DNA from: an uncultured Acinetobacter sp.
Lineage (GTDB): Bacteria > Pseudomonadota > Gammaproteobacteria > Pseudomonadales > Moraxellaceae
Length of the DNA: 64,000 nucleotides
Reading direction: 5' to 3'
NCBI RefSeq assembly: GCF_947493735.1
Contig: NZ_CANLSL010000002.1
Coordinates: 85,553-149,552, forward strand
Shown: positions 37,446 through 46,782 of the stretch, one piece after another
How the letters are laid out: each line of letters starts with the position of its first letter
How positions within the stretch are numbered: position 1 is the stretch's first letter
Translations under genes and position numbers: made by a program
Notes under the pieces: model-generated
The model's database searches: none
The model's input: the letters and a program-made list of their open reading frames with translations, nothing else
Told to the model about the DNA's origin: nothing

Positions 37446-38377
37446 GCTTTTTTAGAAAACAGCTTTTTCCCTAATGTCACGACTAAAACGACGATAATCC
37501 CTGCAATTGCACCAATGACAAAATTAATCAAAGTCGGTGTCAACGCACCAAAAATACTACCAACCGTAGGAAGATGACTCGTTACTTCTGTCGCATCTTC
37601 GGTAAAGTGATGCAAGAACGGTAATGCGTGATTGATAATCCCACCACCAACTAAGAACATTGCAGCCGTACCGACGATAGACAATATTTTCATTAAAATC
37701 GGTGAAAAACTAAGTAAGCCTTGACCAAAACTTGCCGCTACGCCGTCTTTATTTTCCACCAAATACAAGCCCATATCATCAAGCTTGACAATCAATGCTA
37801 CTAAGCCATACACACCAACCGTCATAGCGACTGCAATAAATGATAAAACACTCACTTTGGTAATAAATGGCGCAGCCAATGAAATGGTCCCTAGTGTAAT
37901 GACGACAATTTCAGCAGATAAAATAAAATCGGTACGAATCGCACCTTTCACCTTATCATCTTCAAAGGCTTTCATGTCCGACGCATCTTTTTCCAACTGT
38001 GCTTTGGCGGCATCAACATTATCCTCTGCATGAGGATTTCTTTTATGCTGAATGGTATGCCAAACTTTTTCCACACCTTCATAACATAAAAATAAACCAC
38101 CAATCACCAATAATGGATTGATCAACGCAGGTGCAAGCCAACTGATCAATAACGCCAGTGGCACAAGAATCAATTTATTGACAAATGAGCCTTTGGCCAC
38201 ACGCCACACGATTGGTAGCTCACGCTCGGTACGCACACCACTGACTTGTTGCGCATTCAATGCCAAATCATCGCCTAAAACGCCAGCGGTTTTTTTGGCA
38301 GCCACTTTACTCATCACCGCCACGTCATCCATGATCGTCGCAATATCATCTAAGAGGAGTAATAAACTACTGGCCAT
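37442..38377 (-). CDS. yedI: DUF808 (YedI-like) inner-membrane protein
   Basis: A 311-residue polytopic protein. The N-terminal SLLLLLDDIATIMDDVAVMSKVA and ARKTAGVLGDDLALN-like blocks (here AAKKTAGVLGDDLALN) define the family; six or so membrane segments follow, with ELPIVWRVAKGSFVNKLILV. Function unknown. The gene lies about 100 bases upstream of ypfJ on the same strand, separated by tandem repeats and no clear terminator. Confidence 0.88.
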   Translation of the reverse strand: MASSLLLLLDDIATIMDDVAVMSKVAAKKTAGVLGDDLALNAQQVSGVRTERELPIVWRVAKGSFVNKLILVPLALLISWLAPALINPLLVIGGLFLCYEGVEKVWHTIQHKRNPHAEDNVDAAKAQLEKDASDMKAFEDDKVKGAIRTDFILSAEIVVITLGTISLAAPFITKVSVLSFIAVAMTVGVYGLVALIVKLDDMGLYLVENKDGVAASFGQGLLSFSPILMKILSIVGTAAMFLVGGGIINHALPFLHHFTEDATEVTSHLPTVGSIFGALTPTLINFVIGAIAGIIVVLVVTLGKKLFSKKA

Positions 38378-38545
38378 GCGTTCTTTCCTAAATTTTGTTT
38401 GACTCTAAATTTTATAAAATAACTTTATAAAAACATTAATTCAGTCACAATAATTAAACTCTTGCGCTTGTGCAACATAATTCATGCTAAAAACTGTTGC
38501 ACCACATTGATTGATCATTTCATTTTTATTGTATTTTCAATCACT

Positions 38546-39139
38546 TTAATATTTGCCTTGTTGGATTACTTTGCCATAAGTGCGTTTATTTTGCGTATTG
38601 CTATATGGATAACCGTATTGTGAATAAGCTGGATATTTTGCTATGGATTCTGTGGTTTTTCGGTAAGTGCCACCATAAGGCAGATAGACTTCTTCGGTAC
38701 TTTGGTAATGGGTCTGTGTTTCAGGTTGCACGTGTATCTGAACGTGCGGTGTGCCGATATAGACTTGTGTGCCATGATTTCCATGACCATTTGGAAAGTC
38801 ATGTGGATAGCCATTTGGCAAATGATTCGGGTAATAGTCTGGATAAATCGGATAACGGTTATAAGGATTATTTCGAGGCTGTGCATATGGATCAGGACGA
38901 GTTTCACCCAGTACACGATCTCGAATCTGCGCCTGTTTATTTTGATAGGTGCTATTCCCACGTGTATAGCTTTCACCAGTGTAGACTGATTTATACACGC
39001 TCTTTGTTGCAGAATACGTTGTACTACTCAATACAAAGATCGTACTCGCAAACAATGTCTTCACGGCAACAGCATGCATACTCAATTTTTTTTGCTGATT
39101 TATAACCGCTTGACCGTTTGACCTTTTCATTAAAACCAT
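38546..39139 (-). CDS. Secreted Tyr/Pro/Asn-rich protein of unknown function
   Basis: A 197-residue protein with a long signal peptide (hydrophobic core VAVKTLFASTIFVLSS, cleavage after TYSA). The mature part is rich in Tyr, Pro, Asn and His (YPIYPDYYPNHLPNGYPHDF), with no recognizable domain; it is likely periplasmic or surface-exposed and disordered. ATG 39139 follows AAGGAG by 6 bases. A 166-codon frame exists on the opposite strand but has no such support. Confidence 0.65.
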   Translation of the reverse strand: MVLMKRSNGQAVINQQKKLSMHAVAVKTLFASTIFVLSSTTYSATKSVYKSVYTGESYTRGNSTYQNKQAQIRDRVLGETRPDPYAQPRNNPYNRYPIYPDYYPNHLPNGYPHDFPNGHGNHGTQVYIGTPHVQIHVQPETQTHYQSTEEVYLPYGGTYRKTTESIAKYPAYSQYGYPYSNTQNKRTYGKVIQQGKY

Positions 39140-39391
39140 CAAAGGCTCCTTATCTTTATATCTTTCAATTTGCTTAATGAATATATTTTAACCGATTTTA
39201 AATCATATCTTTTTTATATTTGTATCCATACTTTCTGGCTCAATGTTTGTTCAGTACAAAATTAGACGCTTAAAAACCAAGCACTTAAACCAAGCATTTA
39301 AAGCTAGGAAATTAGGACGAGCTTCTTTACAATACAGCCTTTCAAGATCACTTCAATATATCGTCACTAAAAGACCGACATGGGAAAAATT

Positions 39392-40405
39392 ATGACTGAA
39401 TCAGCAGAGCGTCCAATTATTCTGACAGGCGACCGCCCTACTGGACAATTACACTTAGGACACTTTGCAGGCTCATTGCGTACTCGTGTTGGCTTACAAG
39501 ATTCGCATCAACAATATCTGTTGCTTGCAGACACCCAAGCACTGACAGACAATGCAGATAACGTCGAAAAAGTTCAGCGTAATATCATCGAAGTGGCGTT
39601 AGATTATTTAGCGGTAGGTATTGATCCAACCAAGACGACGATTTGTATTCAATCTTGCTTACCTGCGTTATTTGAGCTGACCAGTTACTACATGAACTTC
39701 GTTACTGTTGCACGTTTGGAGCGCAACCCAACGATCAAAACAGAAATCCAATTGCGTGGTTTTGAGCGTGATATTCCTGCAGGATTCTTATGCTATCCAG
39801 TGTCACAGGCTGCGGATATTACCGCATTTAAAGCGACGCTCGTTCCAGTCGGTGAAGATCAAATCCCAATGATCGAACAAACCAACGAAGTCGTTCGCCG
39901 TGTCAACCGACAGATTGGCAACGAAATACTTCCTGAATGTAAAGCATTGCTTTCCAATGTCGGACGTTTACCGGGCTTTGATGGTAAGGCGAAAATGTCA
40001 AAATCTTTGGGCAATACCATCGTACTTGACGCATCGGACAAAGACATTAAAAAAGCCGTCAATGCCATGTACACCGATCCGAATCATTTGCGTATTGAAG
40101 ACCCAGGTCAGGTCGAAGGCAATGTTGTATTCACTTATTTGGATGCTTTTGATCCGAACAAAGCAGAAGTTGAAGAACTCAAAGCACACTATCGTCGTGG
40201 TGGACTCGGCGATGGTACTGTGAAAAAACGCCTTGAAGGTGTGCTGAAAGAGTTGATCGGTCCAATCCGCGAACGACGTCATGAATTGGCTAAAGATCCG
40301 ACCTATGTCATGGATGTCTTACGTGATGGTACGGAAAAATGCCGCTTAATCACCCAAGATACATTGGACGAAGTCAAAGCAGGTTTAGGTTTATTCCGCT
40401 TTTAA
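39392..40405 (+). CDS. trpS: Tryptophanyl-tRNA synthetase
   Basis: A class I synthetase of about 337 residues. The HIGH-type motif is HLGH (in GDRPTGQLHLGHFAGS) and the KMSKS loop is intact (GKAKMSKSLGNTI). PVGEDQIPMIE is the family's DQ block. The ATG at 39392 has GGGA upstream; the ATG at 39380 in the same frame would add four residues and cannot be excluded. Confidence 0.95.
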   Translation: MTESAERPIILTGDRPTGQLHLGHFAGSLRTRVGLQDSHQQYLLLADTQALTDNADNVEKVQRNIIEVALDYLAVGIDPTKTTICIQSCLPALFELTSYYMNFVTVARLERNPTIKTEIQLRGFERDIPAGFLCYPVSQAADITAFKATLVPVGEDQIPMIEQTNEVVRRVNRQIGNEILPECKALLSNVGRLPGFDGKAKMSKSLGNTIVLDASDKDIKKAVNAMYTDPNHLRIEDPGQVEGNVVFTYLDAFDPNKAEVEELKAHYRRGGLGDGTVKKRLEGVLKELIGPIRERRHELAKDPTYVMDVLRDGTEKCRLITQDTLDEVKAGLGLFRF

Positions 40406-40721
40406 GTTTTGAGAATGTAAGCATTTTCAAATAATTAGTGACACTATTTACGCACGCTTACATTCTTTAACGGCTTTGCTAAAGTCATTACTTTGCCGAT
40501 TAGAGATAATAGGTGCATAAGTGATGAGGCGATGAACCTTTATCGCAGTGATTGAAGTATTCAGCGCAATGATTCCCCCAGATCATTGCGTTTTTTTTGA
40601 CTTTAATTTCTTAGCGATATAATACTAATTTTTATTGGACCACGCTCAATTTATAAACAACACCCCTTTGACAGCGTAACAAAGCGTGCTAAGTTAAATC
40701 ATCACTTTTATTAAAAATCTT
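40406..40721. other. trpS-tal intergenic region
   Basis: About 316 bases. It contains an inverted repeat with 10-bp arms GAATGTAAGC / GCTTACATTC (40413-40422 and 40456-40465), the terminator at 40565-40598 and the tal promoter region. No coding frame is supported. Confidence 0.45.
40565..40598 (+). terminator. Intrinsic terminator upstream of tal
   Basis: CGCAATGAT / ATCATTGCG stem with an 8-base loop and eight T. It is 160 bases after trpS, so it may end trpS or an unannotated transcript. Confidence 0.75.
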
Positions 40722-41708
40722 ATGAACATGACAGCACTTGAACAATTAAAGCAATTCACCACCATCGTTGTAGACAGTAGCGACTTAGAGGCGGTACAAA
40801 AATTTCGTCCTATCGATGCAACAACGAATCCCTCATTGATCACCGCAGCTGCAAGCATCCCTGAAAATCGTGCTTTGATCGAAGATGCCATCGCCATGGC
40901 AAAATCAGAAAACTATGAAGGCGATGAACTGGTTGAGCGTGCCATTGATATTTTAACGGTCAAGTTTGGCGTTGAAATTTTAAAATATATCGATGGTCGT
41001 GTATCGACTGAAGTGGATGCAAGCTTGTCATATGACACCGAAGCGACCATTCAAAAAGCCTATGATTTAATCAATCTCTATAAGCATTTTGGCATCGATA
41101 CCAATCGTGTGTTGATCAAAATCGCATCGACATGGCAAGGCATCCAAGCAGCAAAGCATTTGGAGCAAAATGGCATTCATTGCAACCTGACTTTATTATT
41201 TGGTTTGCACCAAGCGCAAGCATGTGCTGATGCTAAGGTCACGCTGATCTCGCCTTTTGTCGGTCGTATTTTGGATTGGTATAAAAAAGCGGAAAATAAA
41301 GATAGCTACCCGATCGAGCAAGATCCAGGTGTCAACTCGGTGAAAACGATTTATACCTACTACAAGCAAAATGGCGTGCAAACCCAAGTCATGGGTGCGA
41401 GCTTCCGTAGCACTGCTCAAGTCTTGGCATTGGCTGGTTCTGACCTACTCACCATTGCACCGAATTTACTCGATCAACTCAGTCAAGATGAGCAAAACGT
41501 CACCGCCCAATTAACTGTTGAGCAAGCACAGCAGGCTGACAAAATCGACCGTGGCAACTTAGATCAAGCCACGTTCCAAAATGAATTAGAGCATGATTTG
41601 ATGGCGTTCCAACTACTGCAAGGTGGTATTGACGGCTTTATCAAAGCTCGTGATCAGTTGCATCATGTACTTCGTGAAAGTTATGGTTTGGCAAATATTC
41701 ACGCTTAA
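40722..41708 (+). CDS. tal: Transaldolase
   Basis: Transaldolase exchanges dihydroxyacetone units between sedoheptulose-7-P and glyceraldehyde-3-P in the pentose phosphate pathway. The 328-residue protein follows E. coli TalB: DATTNPSLI near the start, GRVSTEVDASLSYDTEA, the Schiff-base Lys in LIKIASTWQG (K133) and LLFGLHQAQACADA. The ribosome site is weak. A terminator follows the gene. Confidence 0.97.
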   Translation: MNMTALEQLKQFTTIVVDSSDLEAVQKFRPIDATTNPSLITAAASIPENRALIEDAIAMAKSENYEGDELVERAIDILTVKFGVEILKYIDGRVSTEVDASLSYDTEATIQKAYDLINLYKHFGIDTNRVLIKIASTWQGIQAAKHLEQNGIHCNLTLLFGLHQAQACADAKVTLISPFVGRILDWYKKAENKDSYPIEQDPGVNSVKTIYTYYKQNGVQTQVMGASFRSTAQVLALAGSDLLTIAPNLLDQLSQDEQNVTAQLTVEQAQQADKIDRGNLDQATFQNELEHDLMAFQLLQGGIDGFIKARDQLHHVLRESYGLANIHA

Positions 41709-41743
41709 ACGCTTATAACTCGTTATCTAATGGAGTTAATAAG

Positions 41744-41777
41744 AAAACGATCTCTGTGCGCATGGATCGTTTTTTTG
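41744..41777 (+). terminator. Intrinsic terminator of tal
   Basis: AAAACGATC and GATCGTTTT with a loop of about 11 bases and a T tract. Confidence 0.75.
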
Positions 41778-41890
41778 TTTTATCAACCCTCAATTTTATA
41801 AAAAAATGAAATATTCAGCCCATAACAGCTTAACCTTTTTAAGTTATAGTATGGCAAAGTATTGATTGATATCTTGGAAGAACAGAACAT

Positions 41891-42877
41891 ATGTTGCGCA
41901 ACGACTGGACTCGAGCAGAAATTCATCACCTCTATCAACTGCCATTGATGGATTTATTGTTTCAGGCGCAAAGCATTCATCGTCAGCATTTTGAGAAAAA
42001 TACCATTCAAGTCAGTACTTTACTCTCGATCAAAACAGGGAAATGTCCTGAAGATTGTAAATATTGCTCGCAGTCTGCGCATTATGATGCCGACCTCGAA
42101 GCAGAAAAACGTATTGCTGTAGATAAAGTCATCCGCGAAGCACATGCCGCCAAAGTCGCAGGTTCTTCTCGATTTTGTATGGGTGCAGCATGGCGCAATC
42201 CACATGAGCGTGATATGCCCTATGTTTTGGAGATGGTCAAAGAAGTCAAAGCACTCGGGCTAGAAACCTGCATGACACTGGGCATGCTCAACGCTTCCCA
42301 AGCCACACGTTTAAAAGATGCAGGCTTAGACTATTACAATCACAATCTCGATACCTCACGTGAATACTATGCCAATATTATCAGTACTCGAACCTTCGAT
42401 GATCGTTTAAATACTTTAGATCATGTGCGTGATGCAGGCTTAAAAGTCTGTAGTGGTGGGATTGTCGGACTGGGTGAATCTGAACAAGATCGCATCGGCT
42501 TACTGTATGAATTATCGACTTTGCCAATTCACCCTGAATCTGTACCGATCAATATGCTTGTACCCATCGCAGGCACTCCGCTTGCCGATGTCGAGAAGTT
42601 AGATGTGATTGACTGGATTCGTACCATTGCGACTGCTCGGATTCTCATGCCGAAAAGTTATATTCGGCTCTCCGCAGGTCGTGAATCTTTAAGTGATAGT
42701 GATCAAGCTTTAGCATTTATGGCTGGTGCAAATTCGATCTTCTCAGGTGAAAAACTGTTGACTACTCCAAATGCAGGACAAGGACGAGATCAACAGCTCT
42801 TTGCCAAACTTGGTCTAGTTGCAGAAAAACCTCAATTGAATGTCCGTGAAAGCGCAGTCGATGCGATGTCGATTTAG
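41891..42877 (+). CDS. bioB: Biotin synthase
   Basis: BioB, a radical SAM enzyme, inserts sulfur into dethiobiotin. The CxxxCxxC cluster is in CPEDCKYC (C52, C56, C59); further conserved blocks are [32 protein letters not shown] and RLSAGRE, which hold the 2Fe-2S ligands. It stands apart from other bio genes, a common arrangement in Acinetobacter. Confidence 0.98.
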   Translation: MLRNDWTRAEIHHLYQLPLMDLLFQAQSIHRQHFEKNTIQVSTLLSIKTGKCPEDCKYCSQSAHYDADLEAEKRIAVDKVIREAHAAKVAGSSRFCMGAAWRNPHERDMPYVLEMVKEVKALGLETCMTLGMLNASQATRLKDAGLDYYNHNLDTSREYYANIISTRTFDDRLNTLDHVRDAGLKVCSGGIVGLGESEQDRIGLLYELSTLPIHPESVPINMLVPIAGTPLADVEKLDVIDWIRTIATARILMPKSYIRLSAGRESLSDSDQALAFMAGANSIFSGEKLLTTPNAGQGRDQQLFAKLGLVAEKPQLNVRESAVDAMSI

Positions 42878-42977
42878 TTACGGTTTGGTTTTAATTCTAA
42901 AGCATGTGTCTAGTGAGATTTTAGGAGCATGCTTTGCTATACTCTGCTTTCTATTCTTATCACCTTTTGCATAGCTT

Positions 42978-43793
42978 ATGTCCTCGCCACTGCAAACGCC
43001 CAAACATCAGATTTTAGTACAGCAAATTGATCAACTCCTACCACAAACCCAATGTGGACTCTGTGGTCATGTTGCAGGCTGTTTGCCCTATGCCCAGTCG
43101 ATTGTCGAAGGTGAGGACGCCAATAAATGTATCCCTGGCGGTCAGCCTGTCGCCGATGCAATTGCCAATCTATTAGATCGAACAAAACTCGACGCCGAAC
43201 CAAGCGTTTGGGCAGTCCAAGCCGATGGACGACCGCAACGCATCAAAGCTGTGATTCGAGAAGATGAATGTATCGGCTGTACCAAATGTATTGCCGCCTG
43301 CCCTGTGGATGCGATCATCGGCAGTGGTAAAGTCATGCACACCATCATGCCTGACCTGTGTACTGGCTGTGAGCTGTGTCTTGCACCTTGTCCTGTAGAT
43401 TGCATTGATTTGGTCGAAGACCTATCACCATTACCAACGCCTGACGAGCGTATTCAAGAACAAAATGATTTGCGCAACCGTTATAAAGCACATCTCTTGC
43501 GAGAGCAAACTCGTGAATCACAAAAGCAATCTGCACGCCCAGTAACCAAAGCCTCTACTTCAAAATCACAGCTCGAAGCCATTCTTGGGCAATCCTTGCC
43601 TGAGCAAGCCGTATCAACACAAAATGATACTCAACCACTTAAAGTACAAGATGCACAAACTACAATCGAACTGGCAAAGCTGCGCACGCAAATTAAGAAA
43701 TTACAGAAACAGCTCAGTGTGCGTCCTGATGAACGTAAAACTGAACAAATCCATGCACTTGAGCAACAGCTTGCAGAGTTGATGGAGTCTTGA
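42978..43793 (+). CDS. rsxB: RsxB/RnfB-like iron-sulfur protein, soluble form
   Basis: A 271-residue protein with an N-terminal 4Fe-4S domain like RnfB (C26, C29, C35, C51; [16 protein letters not shown]) and two ferredoxin clusters (C98-x2-C101-x2-C104-x3-C108 and C128...C138). The N-terminal membrane helix of true RnfB is missing, the second-to-third Cys spacing is CX2CX5C, one residue longer than usual, and the C-terminal ~90 residues are a coiled, Gln-rich tail. No other rsx/rnf genes are near, so it probably serves a different partner. It precedes nth by two bases. Confidence 0.85.
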   Translation: MSSPLQTPKHQILVQQIDQLLPQTQCGLCGHVAGCLPYAQSIVEGEDANKCIPGGQPVADAIANLLDRTKLDAEPSVWAVQADGRPQRIKAVIREDECIGCTKCIAACPVDAIIGSGKVMHTIMPDLCTGCELCLAPCPVDCIDLVEDLSPLPTPDERIQEQNDLRNRYKAHLLREQTRESQKQSARPVTKASTSKSQLEAILGQSLPEQAVSTQNDTQPLKVQDAQTTIELAKLRTQIKKLQKQLSVRPDERKTEQIHALEQQLAELMES

Positions 43794-43795
43794 TC

Positions 43796-44599
43796 ATGAA
43801 AAAAACTATAAAAACCAGAACAGTAACAACGAAAAAGGTCAAAGCTAAAACTGGAAAAAAATCAACTGAGAAAAAAGCCGTCGAGAAAAAGCCTTCTAAC
43901 AGCAAAGCCATGACCAAGGCGCAAATCCAAACCTTTTTTGAGCGACTACGTGAACAACGCCCTAACCCTGAAACCGAGCTAAATTATGGCTCACCCTTTC
44001 AGTTACTCATTGCAGTTTTACTCTCTGCGCAAGCCACCGATGTCAGCGTCAATAAAGCGACCGATCAACTTTTCCAAGATGCGCCTGATGCACAAAGAAT
44101 GTATGCGCTTGGCGTGGAAAAGCTCAAAAGTTATATCAAAACCATTGGCTTATTTAATTCCAAAGCTGAGAATGTCATTAAAACCTGTCATATTCTGATT
44201 GAACAACATGGCGGTGAAATCCCACAGCAACGTGAACAGCTCGAAGCCCTGCCTGGTGTTGGTCGTAAAACTGCTAATGTCGTATTAAATACCGCCTTTG
44301 GTCAGCCGACGATGGCGGTGGATACCCATATTTTTCGGCTAGGCAACCGCACTGGTTTGGCAAAAGGCAAAGATGTATTAGAGGTTGAACAACAACTGCT
44401 CAAACGTATTCCGTCCGAGTTCATCATTGATGCGCATCATTGGTTGATTTTGCATGGTCGATATTGCTGTATCGCACGCAAACCGAAATGTGACGAATGT
44501 ATTGTGTCTGATGTCTGCAACTGGAAAGAGCGCTTTGATTACGGTGCCGAGATTCCAGAGTTAAAGTCCTATGCTAAAACTATAAATGAGTACAAATAA
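43796..44599 (+). CDS. nth: Endonuclease III
   Basis: A DNA glycosylase/AP lyase for oxidised pyrimidines. The HhH motif with catalytic Lys is LPGVGRKTANVV and the Asp is in MAVDTHIFRL; the C-terminal 4Fe-4S cluster uses Cys of CIARKPKCDECIVSDVC. An N-terminal Lys-rich extension of about 38 residues precedes the normal E. coli start (MTKAQIQTFF, 43910). ATG 43796 lies just past the rsxB stop. E. coli also has nth behind rsx genes. Confidence 0.96.
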   Translation: MKKTIKTRTVTTKKVKAKTGKKSTEKKAVEKKPSNSKAMTKAQIQTFFERLREQRPNPETELNYGSPFQLLIAVLLSAQATDVSVNKATDQLFQDAPDAQRMYALGVEKLKSYIKTIGLFNSKAENVIKTCHILIEQHGGEIPQQREQLEALPGVGRKTANVVLNTAFGQPTMAVDTHIFRLGNRTGLAKGKDVLEVEQQLLKRIPSEFIIDAHHWLILHGRYCCIARKPKCDECIVSDVCNWKERFDYGAEIPELKSYAKTINEYK

Positions 44600-44606
44600 T
44601 TATCGG

Positions 44607-45092
44607 CTAGTTTTCAGCGTCTTGAATATATTTGATATTGAGCACGTACCACGTCTTTTTGCCATTCGGTGTATGCACGACGACTTCATCATCAACAGCT
44701 TTACCTAGACAGGCTTTTGCCATCGGCGCTTGCAATGAAATGTAATCCTGATTGCCATAGATTTCTTCATCACCAACGATGCGAAATTTCACCTGTTGCC
44801 CTTCATCATTTTCAAGCTCAACCCATGCGCCAAAATAGATTTTCCCTGCTTGGTCTGGGTGATATTCAACTTTTTGAGCGACTTCAAATAACTTGGTGAG
44901 GAATCTAATCCGTCGATCAATTTCACGTAGGCGACGTTTGTTATAGGTGTAATCTGCATTTTCCGACCGATCGCCAAGACTAGCCGCCCAAGATACGATT
45001 TTGGTTATCTCTGGACGTTCTGTGCGAAGCAGATGATTTAATTCATTGTGTAAGCGTGTATGGCCTTCAGCGGTTAGCAGTTTTCTTTGCAT
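44607..45092 (-). CDS. greB: Transcription elongation factor GreB
   Basis: GreB stimulates RNA cleavage by backtracked RNA polymerase. N-terminal coiled coil with the acidic tip (SLGDRSENADYTYNKRRLREIDRR), then the FKBP-like domain (KIYFGAWVELENDEG, DYISLQAPMAKACLGK). The length of 161 and the WAASLGDRSENADY block separate it from GreA. It is convergent with nth, with only seven bases between the stops. Confidence 0.95.
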   Translation of the reverse strand: MQRKLLTAEGHTRLHNELNHLLRTERPEITKIVSWAASLGDRSENADYTYNKRRLREIDRRIRFLTKLFEVAQKVEYHPDQAGKIYFGAWVELENDEGQQVKFRIVGDEEIYGNQDYISLQAPMAKACLGKAVDDEVVVHTPNGKKTWYVLNIKYIQDAEN

Positions 45093-45569
45093 AAAAAGTC
45101 AGTATTTCTTGAATAATTTGAAAGTTTGCCATGCAAATTTTATTTTATCCACCGATGACTGGTCAGTTTTCATACACTCCATTTTCATTGAAATTCAGTC
45201 ACTGCTCAAACTTTAATCTCCATGATTACAACACATTAGTTGTGATTTTGTGACCAAAATCTCAGTTATTTGACTACAATCGTTTATTTGGATAAAATGC
45301 GCCAACACGTTAGGTTTTTGCAATATATCTGTACGATATTTATTCTTTTTTGTTATTTCGCTGCACAAACCTATTTTTTATATGCATATGCCAAGCATTT
45401 CATTTAATGCTCCGGCTCGTTTAACTAGATCATTAGCCATCCAATTTAGTTAATTAGCAAACGTTCAATTAAGTTTGTCGCAAACAGCCTTTTATAATCT
45501 CATTTGATTGCCCTTTCTATTATGAATCTAGGTGTTTGCCACAGTGAATAGCATTACTGCGGAGATATC
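45093..45569. other. greB-mltF divergent intergenic region
   Basis: About 477 AT-rich bases between divergent genes. I see no coding frame of note, no tRNA and no strong hairpin. It should contain the greB and mltF promoters. Confidence 0.4.
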
Positions 45570-46682
45570 ATGAAGCAAAATCGTCAGCTTTCTCGATCGA
45601 GGCTCTGCCTCAAATATCTTAACTCTCGACCCTATCTTAAAGCGACTATCTTGTTCGCTACCATTGCACCTTTAAGCTTAAATGTTTCTCAAGGTAATCA
45701 GGTCAAACAAGATCTCAAACCAAGTAACACCCTTACTGTTGTTGCCGTTCAAGGTGCAACGACTGTATTCCAACAAGATGGTTTCACACACGGTTTTGGT
45801 TATGATCTTGCACGTAGCTATGCCAAAAGCATGGATTTGCGTCTCGATTTAAAAACTGTAAAAGACAATGCCACTGCACTACGTTGGGTTAAACAAGGCA
45901 AAGCCGAATTTGCACTCAGCACCGCCAGTATTGCTGCAATTGAAAATGCTAAGTTAACAGCAGTCGAAGGAAGCTGTGGTGCACAGCCTATCCTTGAAAA
46001 ATACGGCTTAGATACCAACTTTTCTTGGGTGTTTAAATCTGCTGAAGATCCCTTGGCTGTGACAGCGACTGGTCATCTTTGCCAAAATAAAAATACAGGT
46101 ACGATTCAACAGCTTGCTTCATTTTATGATCGCAACTATGTCAAAGATACTGACATGGTAAAAGTTGATAAAGATTTACAAAAGCGTCTTCCAAAATATC
46201 AAGCGTCGTTTAAACAGTCTGCAAAGCAACATGATCTAGATTGGCACTTCCTTGCAGCGATTGGCTATCAAGAGTCTTACTTACGTCCTGAATCAGTTTC
46301 TCCCACTGGTGTGCGTGGTGTGATGATGCTGACCAGTAGCACAGCAAAAGCGATGGGTGTAACCGATCGTACTGATGCAAAACAAAGCATTCAAGGCGGT
46401 GCAAAATATATGCAACTGATGCTTGATGAGTTTGATCATGTGCCTTATCCTGATCGTAATTGGTACGCATTGGTTGCCTACAATATGGGACCGGGTGCGG
46501 TAAACTCGATTCGTAAGCGTCTTGAACGTCAAGGTAAGAACCCTGATCAATGGATCAATTTGTATAATTATCTTGAGCGCAATCAACGTGCAAATGGTCG
46601 TTATGGCCAAGCTTTACAATACGTGAAACGCATTCGCGTATATATGGAACACATCAAACGCAATGAAATGGCGCAACTCTAA
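45570..46682 (+). CDS. mltF: MltF-like lytic transglycosylase with shortened solute-binding domain
   Basis: An envelope enzyme that cleaves glycan strands to 1,6-anhydro products. The signal-like N-terminus (about 20-42) is followed by part of an SBP_bac_3 domain (55-190) and then an SLT family 1 domain with the catalytic Glu in AIGYQESYL (E235), GVRGVMMLT and YNMGPGAV. It has 370 residues, against about 500 in E. coli MltF; the missing part corresponds to lobe 2 of the binding domain. GGAGA precedes the ATG. Confidence 0.85.
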   Translation: MKQNRQLSRSRLCLKYLNSRPYLKATILFATIAPLSLNVSQGNQVKQDLKPSNTLTVVAVQGATTVFQQDGFTHGFGYDLARSYAKSMDLRLDLKTVKDNATALRWVKQGKAEFALSTASIAAIENAKLTAVEGSCGAQPILEKYGLDTNFSWVFKSAEDPLAVTATGHLCQNKNTGTIQQLASFYDRNYVKDTDMVKVDKDLQKRLPKYQASFKQSAKQHDLDWHFLAAIGYQESYLRPESVSPTGVRGVMMLTSSTAKAMGVTDRTDAKQSIQGGAKYMQLMLDEFDHVPYPDRNWYALVAYNMGPGAVNSIRKRLERQGKNPDQWINLYNYLERNQRANGRYGQALQYVKRIRVYMEHIKRNEMAQL

Positions 46683-46710
46683 GCAATTTCTCATTGTGAA
46701 AGCATAAAGA

Positions 46711-46748
46711 AAAATCCCATCGCTAATTCTTAACGATGGGATTTTTTT
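46711..46748. terminator. Intrinsic terminator of mltF
   Basis: AAAATCCCATCG / CGATGGGATTTT stem (12 bp) with T tract; it sits between convergent genes and may work on both. Confidence 0.85.
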
Positions 46749-46782
46749 GTCTTATCTTTGGGCTTATTTCTAGTCGTATTGC

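Noticed and set aside
38605..39105. A 166-codon plus-strand frame opposite the Tyr/Pro-rich secreted protein
   Set aside because: It has no ribosome site, no domain and odd composition; the minus-strand gene has an AAGGAG site and a signal peptide.
40413..40465. CRISPR-like or attachment-site repeat
   Set aside because: It is a single inverted pair with no direct-repeat/spacer periodicity and no integrase nearby.
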